From JASGMR01 sp963664675 (lineage in GTDB: Bacteria; Thermotogota; Thermotogae; Petrotogales; Kosmotogaceae), in the NCBI GenBank assembly GCA_963664675.2, contig CAXXLB010000009.1, forward strand, positions 310,001 through 374,000: 64,000 nucleotides of DNA, read 5' to 3'. Under the pieces are notes generated by a model. It saw only the letters and a program-made list of their open reading frames with translations. It searched no databases and had not been told where the DNA came from. Shown piece by piece: positions 50,527 to 58,881 of this stretch; the first letter of the stretch is position 1; each line of letters starts with the position of its first letter. The translations under genes were made by a program, and so were the position numbers.

Positions 50527-51234
50527 ATGATTCCGATTTATATGCAGATTAGGAATTATATAACGGGAAGAATTGAGAGTGGGACTTTGAAGATCGGGGA
50601 CAAAATTCCCACGGAAAATGAGTTGAGTAATCTGTTCAACGTGAGCAGAATGACCGTAAGGCATGCCATAAACAAGCTGGCCGAAGATGGTGTTCTGGTG
50701 AAATTTGTAGGCAAGGGGACTTTTGTGACCTCTGAGAAAATGCATACGAAGTTGAGTGTGCTTAAGAGTTTTTCTGAGGAGATAAAAGAATCCGGACACA
50801 AGCCTTCTGCAAAACTTCTGAGTAAGGAGCTAATAGATCCAACCGAGAAATTAATCAGGAAACTGAGAATAAACGCGAACACTAAAATATTGAAAGTGAC
50901 AAGAATAAGATACGTCGATGATCTTGAAATGTCTATAACTATGTCTTATTTTCCTCTTTTAAAGGCTCTCGCATTACGAGAGGTGGATATGTCCGCTACT
51001 TCCCTTTATGCGGAGATCGAGGGTAGACTCGGGTTGCGGATTATTAAGGCGGAAGAAAATATAAGTGCCTGTCTGGCGGATCAAAAAACCGCCAATCTTC
51101 TGAGAATAAATCATAAATCCGCGCTTTTGAAGTTGTCACGATTAACGATTATCAATAATAATGTTCCGGTGGAATATATGGAGGGTCTTTTCAGGCCCGA
51201 TAGATACGCAATTTATAAGGAACTTTTTAGATAG
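50527..51234 (+). CDS. GntR-family transcriptional regulator (HutC/UTRA type)
   Basis: The protein has 235 residues. Residues 1-70 form the winged helix (IPIYMQIRNYITGRIESGTLKIGDKIPTENELSNLFNVSRMTVRHAINKLAEDGVLVKFVGKGTFVT). The rest is a UTRA ligand domain with LLSKELIDPTEKLIRKLRINANTKILKVTRIRYVDDLEMSITMSYFP and VPVEYMEGLFRPDRYAIYKE. It is the first gene of the cluster and probably controls it in response to a pathway intermediate. A GGGGG site precedes the ATG. Confidence 0.92.
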   Translation: MIPIYMQIRNYITGRIESGTLKIGDKIPTENELSNLFNVSRMTVRHAINKLAEDGVLVKFVGKGTFVTSEKMHTKLSVLKSFSEEIKESGHKPSAKLLSKELIDPTEKLIRKLRINANTKILKVTRIRYVDDLEMSITMSYFPLLKALALREVDMSATSLYAEIEGRLGLRIIKAEENISACLADQKTANLLRINHKSALLKLSRLTIINNNVPVEYMEGLFRPDRYAIYKELFR

Positions 51235-51245
51235 GAGTGAATAAT

Positions 51246-52058
51246 ATGAAAATGTACGAAGAAATTTTTGGAACCAAAATACCGGTAATAGGTGTAGTTC
51301 ATCTTCAACCATTGCCAGGTGCACCAAGATATGAAGGTATGAGTGTTAAAGAAGTTGCCGAAATAGCAGTGGAAGAAGCAAAAGTTATGGAGGAAAACGG
51401 AATCAACGGACTTATAGTTGAAAATTTCAGAGATATGATGTTTAAAAAGAGGGTCGGTCCTGAGACGGTTGCTGCAATGACTTATGTTGCAAGTGAAGTC
51501 AAAAATGCGGTCAATATACCGATAGGTCTGTGTGTTTTGCAATCCGATGCAATTTCAGCTCTCGCAATTGCAAAAACAATTGAAGCACAATACATCAGAG
51601 TACCTTATTACACTGAGACATACATCGTGGATGCAGGAATGATGGAAAGTATTGCTTCAGATGCTTTGAGATTCAGAAAATATATTGGAGCAGAAAATGT
51701 GAAGATCTTCGCCGATGTACATATAAAACACGGCTACAGTCTTTCTGTAAGACCAATCGAAGAATCCGCAGAAGACGCAGTAGAAAGAGGTCTGGCCGAT
51801 TCTATAATCGTTACAGGAAAAAAGACCGGTGGAAAAACCGACCCCGAAGATGTGAAGAGAGTGAGAAAATTCCTTCCGGAAATTCCATTGATCGTTGGAA
51901 GCGGAGTATCTGCTGAAAATATTCATGAATATTTCCCTGAATATGCCGATGCGATAATCGTCGGAACGAGTCTGAAAAAAGATGGGAAAACCGAAGAAGA
52001 AATCGATCCACAAAGAGTTAAATCATTCATAAACGTTGTAGAAAAGTTCAGAAAGTAA
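51246..52058 (+). CDS. BtpA/SgcQ family protein, copy 1
   Basis: About 270 residues from ATG 51246, 8 bases after AGGAG; the GTG at 51237 is inside that site. The TIM-barrel BtpA family opens with IPVIGVVHLQPLPGAPRYEG, then NGINGLIVENFRD, KNAVNIPIGLCVLQSDAISALAIAKTI, KIFADVHIKHGYSL and the phosphate-site strands SIIVTGKKTGGKTDPED and PLIVGSGVSAENIHEYF...ADAIIVGTSLKKDG. BtpA was first linked to photosystem I assembly in cyanobacteria; other members sit in sugar operons. A barrel acting on a phosphosugar is likely. Paralog follows. Confidence 0.9.
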   Translation: MKMYEEIFGTKIPVIGVVHLQPLPGAPRYEGMSVKEVAEIAVEEAKVMEENGINGLIVENFRDMMFKKRVGPETVAAMTYVASEVKNAVNIPIGLCVLQSDAISALAIAKTIEAQYIRVPYYTETYIVDAGMMESIASDALRFRKYIGAENVKIFADVHIKHGYSLSVRPIEESAEDAVERGLADSIIVTGKKTGGKTDPEDVKRVRKFLPEIPLIVGSGVSAENIHEYFPEYADAIIVGTSLKKDGKTEEEIDPQRVKSFINVVEKFRK

Positions 52059-52079
52059 ATTTAAGGAGGATAATGTACT

Positions 52080-52901
52080 ATGATATGTGAAAAGGACATC
52101 AACGAATTTTTTAAAAATGAGAAACCAATTATCGGAATGCTTCATCTTCTCCCACTCCCGGGATCACCGATTTATGACGGACAGGGTCTGAAGAAAGTTA
52201 TTGACAGAGCTCTCAAAGAAGCCGAAGCACTTGTCGATGGTGGTGTTGATGCATTGGAAGTTGAAAATTATAATGATCCAACTTATTTCCCGAACAATGC
52301 CCCTTCAGAAACTATCGCGGCACTTTCCATAGTGGCACACGAGATTCATAAAGCTTTTCCCGATACAACACTGGGAATATGTTTGCTGGCAGATCCTGAA
52401 GGTTCAATAGCGATTGCGCATTCTTCCGGAGCGAAGTTCGTGAGAGCGACTTTCTTCACAGAAGCTTCCGTTGATGTTTCAGGGCTCGCTTTGAGAAAAC
52501 CTCATCAAATAATGAGATACAGAAAGTTCCTGGATCCTTCGATCAAGCTGTTTGCAGACGTTCATATTAAGCATTCAGCACCACTGGCAATGAGACCCAT
52601 AGAAGAATCCGCATACGATGCAGCATATTTTCTGGCAGACGGAGTTATTATCAGTGGAAAACATACAGGATTTGCAACCCCTGTTGATGATGTAAAGAAG
52701 GTCAGGAGTGTTTTACCAAATTATCCTATTTTCATTGGATCCGGAACAAGAAAGGAAAATGTCAAGGAACTCCTTGAATATGCTACCGGATGTGTAGTAG
52801 GAACTACATTCAAATACGATGGAAATACTGAAAACACCGTTGATCTATCAAGAGTGAAAGAATTTATAAAAATTGTTGAAGAGGTAAGAAAGAATAAATG
52901 A
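52080..52901 (+). CDS. BtpA/SgcQ family protein, copy 2
   Basis: A 273-residue paralog of the preceding gene with KPIIGMLHLLPLPGSPIYDG, GVDALEVENYNDPTYF, FADVHIKHSAPLAMRPIEESAYDAAYFLADGVIISGKHTG, and PIFIGSGTRKENVKELLEYATGCVVGTTFKYDG. Both copies keep the same predicted active-site residues. The tandem pair could form a heteromer or act on successive intermediates. GGAGG lies 10 bases before the ATG, and the stop overlaps the PfkB gene as ATGA. Confidence 0.9.
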   Translation: MICEKDINEFFKNEKPIIGMLHLLPLPGSPIYDGQGLKKVIDRALKEAEALVDGGVDALEVENYNDPTYFPNNAPSETIAALSIVAHEIHKAFPDTTLGICLLADPEGSIAIAHSSGAKFVRATFFTEASVDVSGLALRKPHQIMRYRKFLDPSIKLFADVHIKHSAPLAMRPIEESAYDAAYFLADGVIISGKHTGFATPVDDVKKVRSVLPNYPIFIGSGTRKENVKELLEYATGCVVGTTFKYDGNTENTVDLSRVKEFIKIVEEVRKNK

Positions 52902-53839
52902 AAAATGATTTAGTTGTTCTGGGAGACGTGAACTTGGATGTCGTCGGAAAAGTCGATGGCCTCCCCGTAAAGGGAGGATGTGTCTACGGAGACCGGGCGA
53001 ACATTGTATTCGGTGGATCCGGGTTGAATACTTCTGTGGGAGCAAGCAGACTCGGCCTGAATGTGGCATTAGTCAGCAAAATCGGCTCCGATGATTTCGG
53101 TAAAAAAGTATGTGAATTTTTCGATAAAGAGAAGATCGATACCACAAATGTTGCTATAACCGGAGATTACCCTACAGGTTTTGTTTTTTCCGCAGTTACA
53201 GAAGATGAGAGAACTTTCTTCTCATTCAGGAAAAATGCTTCTGATATTCACCTGAAGATAAGCGATCTCCCGGAACAACTGCCTTTTTCCCCGTACTTAT
53301 ATATCACAGGAGTTTCAGTGATTGAAGGCAAAGAAACGTTTTTTACTTTTTTAGAAATATTGAAGATGGCAAAAGAAAAAAATGTGAAGGTGTTTTTTGA
53401 TCCTAATTTGAGAGGTTTTCGCAACAACAGTGTCAGGAGAATTTTGCAGGTTCTGGAACTCACGGACGTTTTTCTTCCAAACGAAAGTGAAATAGAAATG
53501 ATCTGTAAAAATCTTTCAACACACTTTGATGATTTGATCGACGCATTCGGGATTGAAGATATATGGATAAAAAAAGGAAGCAGGGGATGCGAGCTGATAA
53601 ATTCAGATATCAGAAAATCTTTCGGAGGGGAAACGGTTAAAACGATCGATTCTACAGGAGCCGGAGATGCCTTCGACGCCGCTTTGATATGGGGTTATAT
53701 CAAGAAATTATCGTTTGAAGAAATTGGTTCGTTTGCAAATCTGTATGCTGCAAAAAGTACTGAGCGCTTGGGTAGTGGAGAATCATATCCATATTTGAGC
53801 GAAATTAAATACAAAGATAAAGGTGGGGAAAACTTATGA
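52898..53839 (+). CDS. PfkB-family carbohydrate/nucleoside kinase
   Basis: A 313-residue ribokinase-fold kinase with VVLGDVNLDVVGKVDGLPVKGG, FGGSGLNTSVGASRLGLNVALVSKIGSDDFGK and the anion-hole/catalytic motif TIDSTGAGDAFDAALIWGYIK near the C-terminus, where the Asp in GAGDAF is the base. VFFDPNLRGF and DVFLPNESEIEMI are also typical. It lies between the BtpA pair and a BMP-type binding protein, so it probably phosphorylates a sugar or nucleoside brought in by that transporter. Confidence 0.93.
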   Translation: MKNDLVVLGDVNLDVVGKVDGLPVKGGCVYGDRANIVFGGSGLNTSVGASRLGLNVALVSKIGSDDFGKKVCEFFDKEKIDTTNVAITGDYPTGFVFSAVTEDERTFFSFRKNASDIHLKISDLPEQLPFSPYLYITGVSVIEGKETFFTFLEILKMAKEKNVKVFFDPNLRGFRNNSVRRILQVLELTDVFLPNESEIEMICKNLSTHFDDLIDAFGIEDIWIKKGSRGCELINSDIRKSFGGETVKTIDSTGAGDAFDAALIWGYIKKLSFEEIGSFANLYAAKSTERLGSGESYPYLSEIKYKDKGGENL

Positions 53840-54828
53840 CAAAAGGTAAAGTATTAGTATTCTTAGTAGTTATTTTATTGAGTGTCTTTTCATTCGCAAA
53901 GTTGAATGTGGCAATCGTTGCAGGAGACGCAATAGGTGACAGAGGATTCACAGATATGGCTTATGAAGGTATTCAGGCCGCCGCCCAGGATTTTGATGTT
54001 GAATATAAAATTTTCGAATGTCACGTTGATCCTTCAAAATATTTTGATGCTTTGAAGGCTGCCGCATCCAGATACGATTTGATTTTTGTAGATCCTGGAT
54101 ATTACTTCGATAAAGAATTGAAGGAAATTTCAGAATTATATCCTGACAAGACCTTCGTTTACATCGACGGTGGCAGTGATCTTCCGAATGTTGTTTCAGT
54201 TCCTTTCAAGCAAAATGAAGGCGCATTCCTGGCAGGTTGTCTGGCAGCATTGTTAACAGACAAAACAGCTCTTGAATCCATCAACGATGAATATGTAGTA
54301 GGATTTGTAGGTGGAGCGGATATGCCCGTAATAAGAGATTATGAAGCAGGTTTCAAACAGGGTGTAGAATATGTCGATCCTGAAATTGAGATAGTTTCGA
54401 AGTTCGCCGGTACTCATTACGACCCTGCAAAAGGAAAGGAAACAGCTTATTCCGTATTCAAAGAGGGCGCGGATGTAATTTTCCAGGCTGCAGGTCCAAC
54501 AGGTCTTGGTGTACTCGAAGCTGCAAAAGATTACGATTTTTATGCAATCGGTGTTGATACGGATCAGGCATATCTGCAACCCGGTAATATCGTATCCAGT
54601 ATGCTCAAGAGAGTCGACGTTGCGGTTTATGATATTACAAAGATGGCCATTGATGGCACACTGGAAAAAGGCGCAACATATATTTATGGTGTGGCAAATG
54701 ATGGTATCAGTCTGGCTTACAACGATGATATGCAATCTATAGTTCCATACGCAACATACGTAGCTGTTCAGGATATTCAGGAAAAAATAAAGGATGGAGA
54801 AATAGTAGTAGAAAGTTATATAGAATGA
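53836..54828 (+). CDS. BMP-family (Med/PnrA-like) ABC substrate-binding protein
   Basis: An exported binding protein of 330 residues with signal MTKGKVLVFLVVILLSVFSFA and no lipobox Cys. The mature part starts LNVAIVAGDAIGDRGFTDMAYEGIQAAAQDF, the hallmark of basic membrane proteins that bind purine nucleosides in PnrA and autoinducer-like ligands in Med. It also has LIFVDPGYYFDKELKEIS, YVVGFVGGADMPVIRDYEAGFKQGVEY, VIFQAAGPTGLGVLEAA and YAIGVDTDQAYLQPGNIVSSMLKRVD. Overlaps the PfkB stop by four bases. Confidence 0.92.
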   Translation: MTKGKVLVFLVVILLSVFSFAKLNVAIVAGDAIGDRGFTDMAYEGIQAAAQDFDVEYKIFECHVDPSKYFDALKAAASRYDLIFVDPGYYFDKELKEISELYPDKTFVYIDGGSDLPNVVSVPFKQNEGAFLAGCLAALLTDKTALESINDEYVVGFVGGADMPVIRDYEAGFKQGVEYVDPEIEIVSKFAGTHYDPAKGKETAYSVFKEGADVIFQAAGPTGLGVLEAAKDYDFYAIGVDTDQAYLQPGNIVSSMLKRVDVAVYDITKMAIDGTLEKGATYIYGVANDGISLAYNDDMQSIVPYATYVAVQDIQEKIKDGEIVVESYIE

Positions 54829-54836
54829 TCTTTATT

Positions 54837-54868
54837 CCGGACCCGTCATCATCGGGTCCGGGTTTTCT
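54837..54868 (+). terminator. Hairpin attenuator/terminator between binding protein and ATPase genes
   Basis: Perfect 9-bp stem CCGGACCCG (54837-54845) and CGGGTCCGG (54853-54861) with a 7-base loop, then GTTTTCTT. It would cut downstream transcription relative to the binding protein. Confidence 0.8.
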
Positions 54869-54881
54869 TGGGGGAGCTGAA

Positions 54882-56387
54882 GTGATTACAATAAAAAATT
54901 TGACAAAAAGATATCCCAACGGTTTTGAAGCCTTGAAAGGGGTAAATTTATCCGTAAAAAAAGGTGAAATACATTCAATAGTCGGTGAAAACGGTGCGGG
55001 CAAGACCACTTTGATGAATATAATTTTCGGATTGATCAAACCGACTACCGGAAGTATAAGCATGGATGATAAGGAAGTGAATATTTCAAGTACTGGAAAA
55101 GCCATAGAGATGGGTATAGGCATGGTTCATCAGCATTTCATGATAGTGCCGAATCTTTCAGTAATGGAGAACGTTGTTCTGGGAAGCGAGAAAGATTTCA
55201 CGAATTTTTTCGGCAAAATAGATTATAAGTCGATTAAATTGAAAGTTGGTAATCTGATAAAAAAGCTGAAGTTATCCCTGTCTCCCGAAGATATAGTGAG
55301 AGATCTCCCTATCGGTAAGCAGCAGTTAGTTGAAATTCTGAAGGTCCTGTATAAGGGACCGGAAATAATCATTTTAGATGAACCGACTGCGGTTTTAGTA
55401 CCCACAGAGGTCAATGATTTTCTGGATTTTGTCATAAATTTAAAAAATGAAGGAAAAACGGTAATATTTATTTCTCATAGACTCAAAGAAGTTTTCAAAA
55501 TATCGGATAGTATAACGGTTTTAAGAAATGGAAAAACGATTGGAAGTTATTCAAAGCAGGACATTACGAGGGACGAAGTCGCAAATCTCATGATAGGAAA
55601 GAAGTTCGATTTCAATGCTAAGCCAGCGAACAATGAAAAAGAAGAAATTTTATTTTCCGTTGACGATTTATCTTTAAAGGGAATGATGGTAAAGAATATT
55701 TCCTTCAGTATAAAAAAGGGAGAAATCCTCGGTGTTGCCGGAGTTGAAGGCAACGGTCAGGAGGATTTGTTTTCGGTTTTAACGGGAGACATTCTTCCCG
55801 AACAGGGAAGCGTCAGGCTCGTGGATAAGGAATTGAATAAATCGACGATACTGGAAAAAAGAAAAACGGGAATTGCTTATATAACGGATGATAGAATTAA
55901 AAACGGCCTTGCAATCGACAGATCGATTCTTGAAAACGGAATTGCCTATCATCATAAAGATCAGAAACTGGGTAAAATTCTGATCAACAATAAAAATTCA
56001 GAAAAACTCGTGACCGGTATAGTTGAAGATTATGATGTAAGAGGAGTAAAAAATATGAAAACTCCTGTCAGCTCGCTGTCAGGGGGTAACATGCAGAAAT
56101 TGCTCGTTGGAAGGGAATTAAATAATCAGGTGAAACTATTAATCGCATCTCAACCGACATCCGGAGTAGATATTGCCGCAAAGGCTTTGATTCACGATTC
56201 TTTTAAGGAACTGACCGTAAAGGGAAGCAGTGTTTTATTGATAAGCAGTGATCTGGATGAATTGATGTCAATATCTAATCGAATAATAGTTTTATACAGG
56301 GGCAAGATCGTCGCCGAATTCAAGTATCCTGATTACGATATCAAAGAATTGAGTTACTATATGACGGGTCTGAAGGAGAGTTGCTGA
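54882..56387 (+). CDS. Nucleoside/sugar ABC transporter ATP-binding protein (two ATPase domains)
   Basis: About 501 residues from GTG 54882, which follows GGGGGAG; a frame start at 54825 would read through the terminator hairpin. First domain: IVGENGAGKTTLMNIIFGL (Walker A), VRDLPIGKQQLVEILKVLYKGPEIIILDEPTAVL (signature and Walker B). Second domain: GVAGVEGNGQEDLFSVL (degenerate Walker A, no GKT), then SSLSGGNMQKLLVGRELNNQ and LLIASQPTSGVD. This is the normal pattern of the XylG/RbsA/YufO class, where only one site is fully active. The stop abuts the ATG of the permease gene. Confidence 0.93.
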   Translation: MITIKNLTKRYPNGFEALKGVNLSVKKGEIHSIVGENGAGKTTLMNIIFGLIKPTTGSISMDDKEVNISSTGKAIEMGIGMVHQHFMIVPNLSVMENVVLGSEKDFTNFFGKIDYKSIKLKVGNLIKKLKLSLSPEDIVRDLPIGKQQLVEILKVLYKGPEIIILDEPTAVLVPTEVNDFLDFVINLKNEGKTVIFISHRLKEVFKISDSITVLRNGKTIGSYSKQDITRDEVANLMIGKKFDFNAKPANNEKEEILFSVDDLSLKGMMVKNISFSIKKGEILGVAGVEGNGQEDLFSVLTGDILPEQGSVRLVDKELNKSTILEKRKTGIAYITDDRIKNGLAIDRSILENGIAYHHKDQKLGKILINNKNSEKLVTGIVEDYDVRGVKNMKTPVSSLSGGNMQKLLVGRELNNQVKLLIASQPTSGVDIAAKALIHDSFKELTVKGSSVLLISSDLDELMSISNRIIVLYRGKIVAEFKYPDYDIKELSYYMTGLKESC

Positions 56388-57413
56388 ATGTTTTCTAATA
56401 CTTTGAAAAAAATTACAATCTGGGTATTTTTTATATTGATCATCCTTGCAGTTTGGGCCGTAATCATAGCAATAAGCGGTGAAAACCCCTTCAGTGCATT
56501 CGGATATATACTCGAAGGATCCCTGGGGGATACCGGATACTTCCTTTCAACTCTGAATAAGATGGTTCCGATAATGTTGACCGCTCTGGCAGTGGCTATT
56601 CCTTCCTGGGCGGGAATCTGGAATATCGGAGGTGAAGGGCAGCTGTTACTGGGCGGTTTCGGTGCGGCACTCATAGGATTTTCAATCAACCTGGGATCGG
56701 GCTTTTTAAATATACTTTTCGCTTTGATTGTCAGTGCATTATTTGGGCTTGTGTGGGCTTTGTGGCCAGGATATCTGAAAGTAAAACTGAATGTTGACGA
56801 AGTGGTAACGACCCTTATGGGTAACTACATCGCATCGTATTTTGTACTGTTTTTAATAAATTATCCGTTCAGGGACCACAGTTCTCCGATGGCCCAGACA
56901 AAATACATCGATTCCTCTTTTCAGATTCCGTATATGTTCAGAGGATCGCAGTTTTCATATACTTTTTTTATAGCTTTAGGAGTCGTTTTTATCTTCTATT
57001 TTATAATAAGGAAATTTAAATTCGGTTATGAAATAAGAATGACCGGAAGCAATCCCGATTTTTCAAAGATGAGCGGAATCAAGACCAAAAAAATAAAACT
57101 GGTGAGCATGCTCATGGGTGGTGCCGTTGCAGGGCTGGCGGGTGGACTGCTGGTGCTTGGAATGAATCACAGAATGATGCAGAGCTTTTCACCGGGCTTT
57201 GGATTCACCGGTCTTTTAGTCTGTTTGCTCGCGTTCAATAACCCGATTTTGATAGTTTTTATATCGTTTATTTTTGCCATGCTTCAAACGGGAAGTGTGA
57301 ATCTGGAACTGTTTTCCAACGTACCCGCGGAAATCAGTGGCCTTTTACAGGCGGTTATGGTTCTTTTCGTATCGGCCTTTAAGATAATATCGATGAGGAA
57401 GGGAGGCAAATAA
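56388..57413 (+). CDS. ABC transporter permease, BMP/nucleoside class (YufP-like)
   Basis: A 341-residue permease with about eight hydrophobic segments, starting directly after the ATPase stop. Family landmarks include AVAIPSWAGIWNIGGEGQLLLGGFGAALIGFS, VKLNVDEVVTTLMGNYIASYFVLFLINYPFRD, MTGSNPDFSKMSGIKTKKIKLVSMLMGGAVAGLAGGLLVLGMNHRM and FGFTGLLVCLLAFNNP. These are as expected for the branched permeases of nucleoside ABC importers. Confidence 0.93.
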   Translation: MFSNTLKKITIWVFFILIILAVWAVIIAISGENPFSAFGYILEGSLGDTGYFLSTLNKMVPIMLTALAVAIPSWAGIWNIGGEGQLLLGGFGAALIGFSINLGSGFLNILFALIVSALFGLVWALWPGYLKVKLNVDEVVTTLMGNYIASYFVLFLINYPFRDHSSPMAQTKYIDSSFQIPYMFRGSQFSYTFFIALGVVFIFYFIIRKFKFGYEIRMTGSNPDFSKMSGIKTKKIKLVSMLMGGAVAGLAGGLLVLGMNHRMMQSFSPGFGFTGLLVCLLAFNNPILIVFISFIFAMLQTGSVNLELFSNVPAEISGLLQAVMVLFVSAFKIISMRKGGK

Positions 57414-57415
57414 TC

Positions 57416-58312
57416 ATGTTTGATGAAATAACCACTTTATACACCACTACAATCAGAATGGCAACACCGATTTTACTTGCTTCTCTGGGAGGCGCCCTGA
57501 CCTATTATGCCGGAATAGTCAACGTTGCAATGGAAGGTCTCATGCTGATCAGTGCTTTTTTTTCCGTTGTGTTTTCGTTTATGACGGGAAACGCTTTCCT
57601 TGGAATCTTAGGTGGAATGGCGGCTTCGGTAATTTTCTCACTCATTTATACATTTTTCGTCAGCGGGTTGAAGGCGAACAATTTCGCAATAGGTTTTGCT
57701 CTGAATATTCTTGTGAGTTCTCTGACTATCTTTTTGACGAGAGTGATGTTCGTGGGTCAGAATGTCTTCAACTCTCCAAAAATAGTTGCGATTCCCAGTC
57801 TTGACATTCATACGGGAATTTATTTCATAGATAATTATATTTTGAATTTCAGTGTTCTGACTTATGTGGCTATTTCCCTTGTTTTTTTATTTTCATTCAT
57901 CATTTATAAAACCACATACGGTTTACACCTGAGAGTGTGTGGAGAAAAGCCAAAGGCACTGATTGCCGGAGGTATAAAAGTAGGTTATGTACAGCTTATC
58001 GCAAGCATTTTATGTGGATGTCTCTGTGGTCTTGCGGGTTCTCAGTTGTCGCTTTACAACGTCAGGATGTTCTCCAGAGATATGACCGGAGGAAGAGGAT
58101 TCGTAGCGTTGGCCGTAATTCTTATTGCAAGGGGGAAACCGAAGTATATGATTTTAATATCATTTTTGTTCGGATTCTTCGACAGTCTTTCACTCAAACT
58201 TCAGAATCAGGCCATTCCACCACAGTTTGCGCTGATGCTTCCATATGTTATGAGCGTCGTTGTCATGCTCGTATTCTACCTGAAAGATAAAAAGAAACTG
58301 GAAATTGCGTAA
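57416..58312 (+). CDS. ABC transporter permease, BMP/nucleoside class (YufQ-like)
   Basis: The 298-residue second permease, with IRMATPILLASLGGALTYYAGIVNVAMEGLMLISAFFSVVFS, GLKANNFAIGFALNILVSSLTIFLTR, LRVCGEKPKALIAGGIKVGYVQLIASILCGCLCGLAGSQLSLYNVRMF and GGRGFVALAVILIARGKP. The AGG-like strand pair and about eight segments match the partner. It is the last gene of the cluster, ending seven bases before a strong terminator. The five genes 53836-58312 make a complete importer. Confidence 0.93.
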   Translation: MFDEITTLYTTTIRMATPILLASLGGALTYYAGIVNVAMEGLMLISAFFSVVFSFMTGNAFLGILGGMAASVIFSLIYTFFVSGLKANNFAIGFALNILVSSLTIFLTRVMFVGQNVFNSPKIVAIPSLDIHTGIYFIDNYILNFSVLTYVAISLVFLFSFIIYKTTYGLHLRVCGEKPKALIAGGIKVGYVQLIASILCGCLCGLAGSQLSLYNVRMFSRDMTGGRGFVALAVILIARGKPKYMILISFLFGFFDSLSLKLQNQAIPPQFALMLPYVMSVVVMLVFYLKDKKKLEIA

Positions 58313-58319
58313 AATGAAG

Positions 58320-58345
58320 GGCGGTGTTGATCACCGCCTTTTTTA
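58320..58345 (+). terminator. Intrinsic terminator of the BtpA/ABC cluster
   Basis: GGCGGTG (58320-58326), loop TTGAT and CACCGCC (58332-58338), followed by seven T residues. Confidence 0.92.
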
Positions 58346-58482
58346 TTCTCAAAGCCGCTTTTCACCAAGCACTGAGCACTACGCAGAGAGAACGGAGAAT
58401 AGAGAATCAGATAATAGCGTAGATAGCATAAAAGAAATTGGTAATTGTCATTTTCAAAAATTCAATTTTTATAATTTTTTTA

Positions 58483-58574
58483 TTCCATTTCATCTGTTCT
58501 CTATTTGTCTATTCTCTGTTTTCTATCCCATTCCATTTCACCTGTTCTCTATTTGCCTATTCTCTGTTTTCTAT
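58483..58574. repeat. 48-bp pyrimidine-rich tandem repeat, two copies
   Basis: Copies start at 58483 and 58531 with TTCCATTTCA, and contain CTGTTCTCTATTTG and CTATTCTCTGTTTTCTAT. Within a unit the words CTGTTCTCTAT, TTGTCTATTCT and CTGTTTTCTAT are each 11 bases. Related runs occur at about 50250-50330, 58731-58800 and 61810-61845. Confidence 0.75.
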
Positions 58575-58577
58575 AGC

Positions 58578-58730
58578 GCTTTTCAGCACTTTGGCATTTT
58601 AGCGATAGATTAACAATGGCTGAGCAATAGCTGAACGATTGAGAAGCGATGGCAAAGCAGTTGGGAAACGATTGTATAAGGAATAGATTTTTTGATTCCT
58701 GCTCTTGGTTTTTTGCTTTTTCAGCCTGTT
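58578..58730. repeat. 11-bp-unit element, copy 2 (7 units)
   Basis: Left flank 58578-58619 and right flank 58684-58730 are identical to those of copy 1. The array 58606-58682 has seven in-register 11-base units, for example TGGCTGAGCAA, TAGCTGAACGA, TTGAGAAGCGA, TGGCAAAGCAG. Confidence 0.88.
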
Positions 58731-58881
58731 ATCTATTTGTCTATTCTCTGTTTTCTATCCCATTCCATTTCACCTATTATCAATTCTCCTGTTCTCTATT
58801 CTCTGCTCTGCTGCTTTTCACCAGGCACCGTTTTTCCCTGTTGCCTGTTACCCGGTTTTCTATTTTTTGTGTTGTTTTTTC

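Larger units (their letters stand above)
58346..58881. repeat. Gene-free repeat block with pyrimidine-rich and 11-bp-unit repeats
   Basis: Contains GCACTGAGCACTACGC near 58370, which is the inverse of GCGTAGTGTCCAGTGTC found at 46451-46467 left of IS-A. A 48-bp tandem pyrimidine-rich pair (58483-58530 and from 58531 on) and the second full 11-bp-unit element (58578-58730) follow, then a third partial pyrimidine copy (58731-58870). Frames open across it are low-complexity and not credible. Confidence 0.75.

Noticed and set aside
55735..55765. Degenerate second Walker A in the ABC ATPase as a loss of function
   Set aside because: This asymmetry is normal in the RbsA/XylG-type two-domain ATPases.
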